The notes under the pieces: generated by a model
What the model saw: the letters and a program-made list of their open reading frames with translations, nothing else
The model's database searches: none
What the model was told of the DNA's origin: nothing
Position numbers and translations under genes: made by a program
Shown: piece after piece, positions 63,033 through 64,000 of the stretch
How positions within the stretch are numbered: the first letter of the stretch is position 1
Layout of the letters: each line of letters opens with the position of its first letter
Source: GCA-2786165 sp964625775
GTDB taxonomy: Bacteria; Pseudomonadota; Gammaproteobacteria; Legionellales; Legionellaceae
Direction: 5' to 3'
Length of the DNA: 64,000 bases
Assembly (NCBI GenBank): GCA_964625775.1
Contig: CAZVEH010000003.1
Span: forward strand, 19,104-83,103

Positions 63033-63080
63033 ATGCGTAAAGGTTATTTCATTCGAATCAATGATATGAGTAGCAAGATG

Positions 63081-63113
63081 CTTGTATTATTGATTCGTAA
63101 TCAATAATACAAG
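63081..63113 (+). terminator. Terminator-like hairpin after lpd
   Basis: CTTGTATTATTGATT pairs perfectly with AATCAATAATACAAG around a CGT loop (15 base pairs), about 50 bases past the lpd stop. There is no T-run, but the perfect stem at an operon end supports a role in transcript termination or protection. Confidence 0.55.
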
Positions 63114-63164
63114 TGGCAGTGTAGTGGCAATTAACGCGAACAAATGACAATAATTGGTTTAAAA

Positions 63165-64000
63165 ATGAGAGCTGAGAAAAGAGAGATATTGACTACACCT
63201 AAGGACCCTACGTCAACTGTTAAGAGTCGACGTGAGCATTGTTATGGCTTTGCGGTAGTGGCTTATATTGAACAAAATTTCACAGATGTGAATAATTTTC
63301 TCATGGGAGTGCGTGATAACATTATTCGGATCGTTGATCCAGAGCGAAGACCAGAGAACTGCCCAAGAAAACTGCCAGGGCTTATCAAAACAAAATCTTT
63401 ACATGCTTCATTTTATGGTTCTGCACCTTTTGTTCATCAAAGTGATTATGCTGATTTTTTTAAATCAGCAACAGGCTTAGATGATGGTAGATTTCTTGAA
63501 ACAGTAAGAGAAAAGTTGGCGCAGTATTTGAATGAACAAGAACCAAGATTAGTTCCCGTTCGCTTAGAGTTCAAAGAAGAGGATGGTACCATCTTGGCTC
63601 GATATCGAGTTGTCACAAAAGATAATGATCCTCGACCGCTTGTTTCATTAAAGCAGTTGCTTGATGCGGGTACGCTAAGTCATGCGCCTACATGGGATCC
63701 TAATCCGTTACGAGATACAACGGTCGCTATCGTTCTATGCGTTGCTGCTGTTCAAGAAGATTTAGAAAAAATTGAGGCTATTAGCGCTGTTCTGAGTCTT
63801 GCTAATGATACTTTTCAATCATTAGGCGAAAAGTTTATTGAAAAATACTCTGTTATAAAAGGGTATGATAAGCGAACATTAACCAGAGAAAAACATGCGG
63901 AGATTTTCTGCGAAATAGATAAAACTTACTCTGCTTCTAGTTTAGAAGTAACTCCCCACGTCATCCCGAGCGCAGCGAGGGATCTCCTGTCGTGTGGCAC
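63165..64000 (+). CDS. Protein of unknown function, open at the right edge
   Basis: A frame of at least 278 codons runs from ATG 63165 to the window end without a stop. It begins MRAEKREILTTPKDPTS and continues HCYGFAVVAYIEQNF, then RRPENCPRKLPGLIKTKSLH and HASFYGSAPFVHQSDY, with a coiled helical part after residue 180. I recognise no family and see no signal peptide or membrane span. No strong ribosome site is visible. The last 15 codons read through a palindromic intergenic repeat (HVIPSARDLLS), so the native C-terminus has been replaced or the gene is interrupted there. Confidence 0.6.
   Translation, partial: MRAEKREILTTPKDPTSTVKSRREHCYGFAVVAYIEQNFTDVNNFLMGVRDNIIRIVDPERRPENCPRKLPGLIKTKSLHASFYGSAPFVHQSDYADFFKSATGLDDGRFLETVREKLAQYLNEQEPRLVPVRLEFKEEDGTILARYRVVTKDNDPRPLVSLKQLLDAGTLSHAPTWDPNPLRDTTVAIVLCVAAVQEDLEKIEAISAVLSLANDTFQSLGEKFIEKYSVIKGYDKRTLTREKHAEIFCEIDKTYSASSLEVTPHVIPSAARDLLSCG
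63957..64000. repeat. CGTCATCCCGAGCG palindromic repeat, truncated by the window edge
   Basis: CGTCATCCCGAGCGCAGCGA followed by GGGATCTCCTGTCGTG is one arm of the common CGTCAT...GGATCT hairpin repeat also seen near 30559. It lies in frame inside the last open reading frame. The opposite arm must be beyond the edge. Confidence 0.55.

Noticed and set aside
1..64000. tRNA or rRNA genes
   Set aside because: Scanning by eye I found no convincing TTCRANYC arms with matching acceptor stems and no rRNA signature; a covariance-model search would be decisive.

Overview
The window reads as a piece of a gammaproteobacterial chromosome. The protein families (UbiG, CsrA, ProQ/FinO, RsfS, AccA, TilS, AceE/AceF/Lpd with a single lipoyl domain, the EtfBA pair, a PutA without a DNA-binding domain, a BirA without an HTH) and the many unrecognised helical or membrane proteins recall a host-associated lineage of the Legionellales/Coxiellaceae type. 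That placement is inference; there is no rRNA in the window. I recognise no tRNA, rRNA, CRISPR array or prophage. Intergenic DNA carries many palindromic repeats and several decayed genes.

Layout. 1-7.1 kb: the end of pyrH, then frr, a repeat insertion, a large coiled-coil protein, a spermidine-synthase-like methyltransferase, a divergent uracil-DNA-glycosylase-like protein, ubiG, a ProQ-domain protein and a periplasmic L,D-transpeptidase. 7.2-18.2 kb: putA, a tandem pair of paralogous membrane proteins, acnA and the class A penicillin-binding protein mrcA. 18.2-20.7 kb: an accessory strip with a Cys-rich secreted protein broken by TGA, a repeat insertion, a TamA remnant and a mazEF-type toxin-antitoxin pair. 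20.7-26.2 kb: coaE-bioA diverging from bioB-tadA, a second repeat insertion, an unrecognised acidic protein and a methyltransferase. 26.4-32.8 kb: two surface-polysaccharide genes, a MATE transporter, a 565-bp inverted-repeat element holding a GIY-YIG nuclease remnant, a second Cys-rich secreted protein and csrA. 32.9-41.95 kb: birA and an Sfp-type phosphopantetheinyl transferase; accA-tilS-MFS-rnhB on the plus strand; rsfS-mrdA-rodA on the minus strand. 42.1-45.7 kb: two large unrecognised proteins, one with a J-domain-like HPD motif. 46-54.2 kb: a peptide transporter, dnaB-alr-glycine-zipper lipoprotein, and the tightly overlapping etfB-etfA-ald-rpiA. 54.2-64 kb: a small secreted protein, tatC, a third copy of the repeat insertion, a CPA2 antiporter, a Cys-rich lipoprotein, aceE-aceF-lpd, and an ORF leaving the window that reads into a palindromic repeat.

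The metabolic genes form a coherent set. Proline (putA), alanine (ald, alr) and electron-transfer flavoprotein feed amino-acid-derived carbon and electrons into pyruvate dehydrogenase and aconitase. bioA, bioB, birA and accA link biotin to fatty-acid synthesis. rsfS-mrdA-rodA, mrcA, alr and the L,D-transpeptidase serve peptidoglycan.

The most notable non-genic signal is a family of about 175-bp insertions at 790-972, 19105-19280, 24159-24333 and 55476-55650. They begin CAGGG, normally end CCCTG, and are each flanked by a 10-bp direct repeat. The copies at 24 and 55 kb share their interior. The other two carry unrelated palindromic cores in a similar shell.
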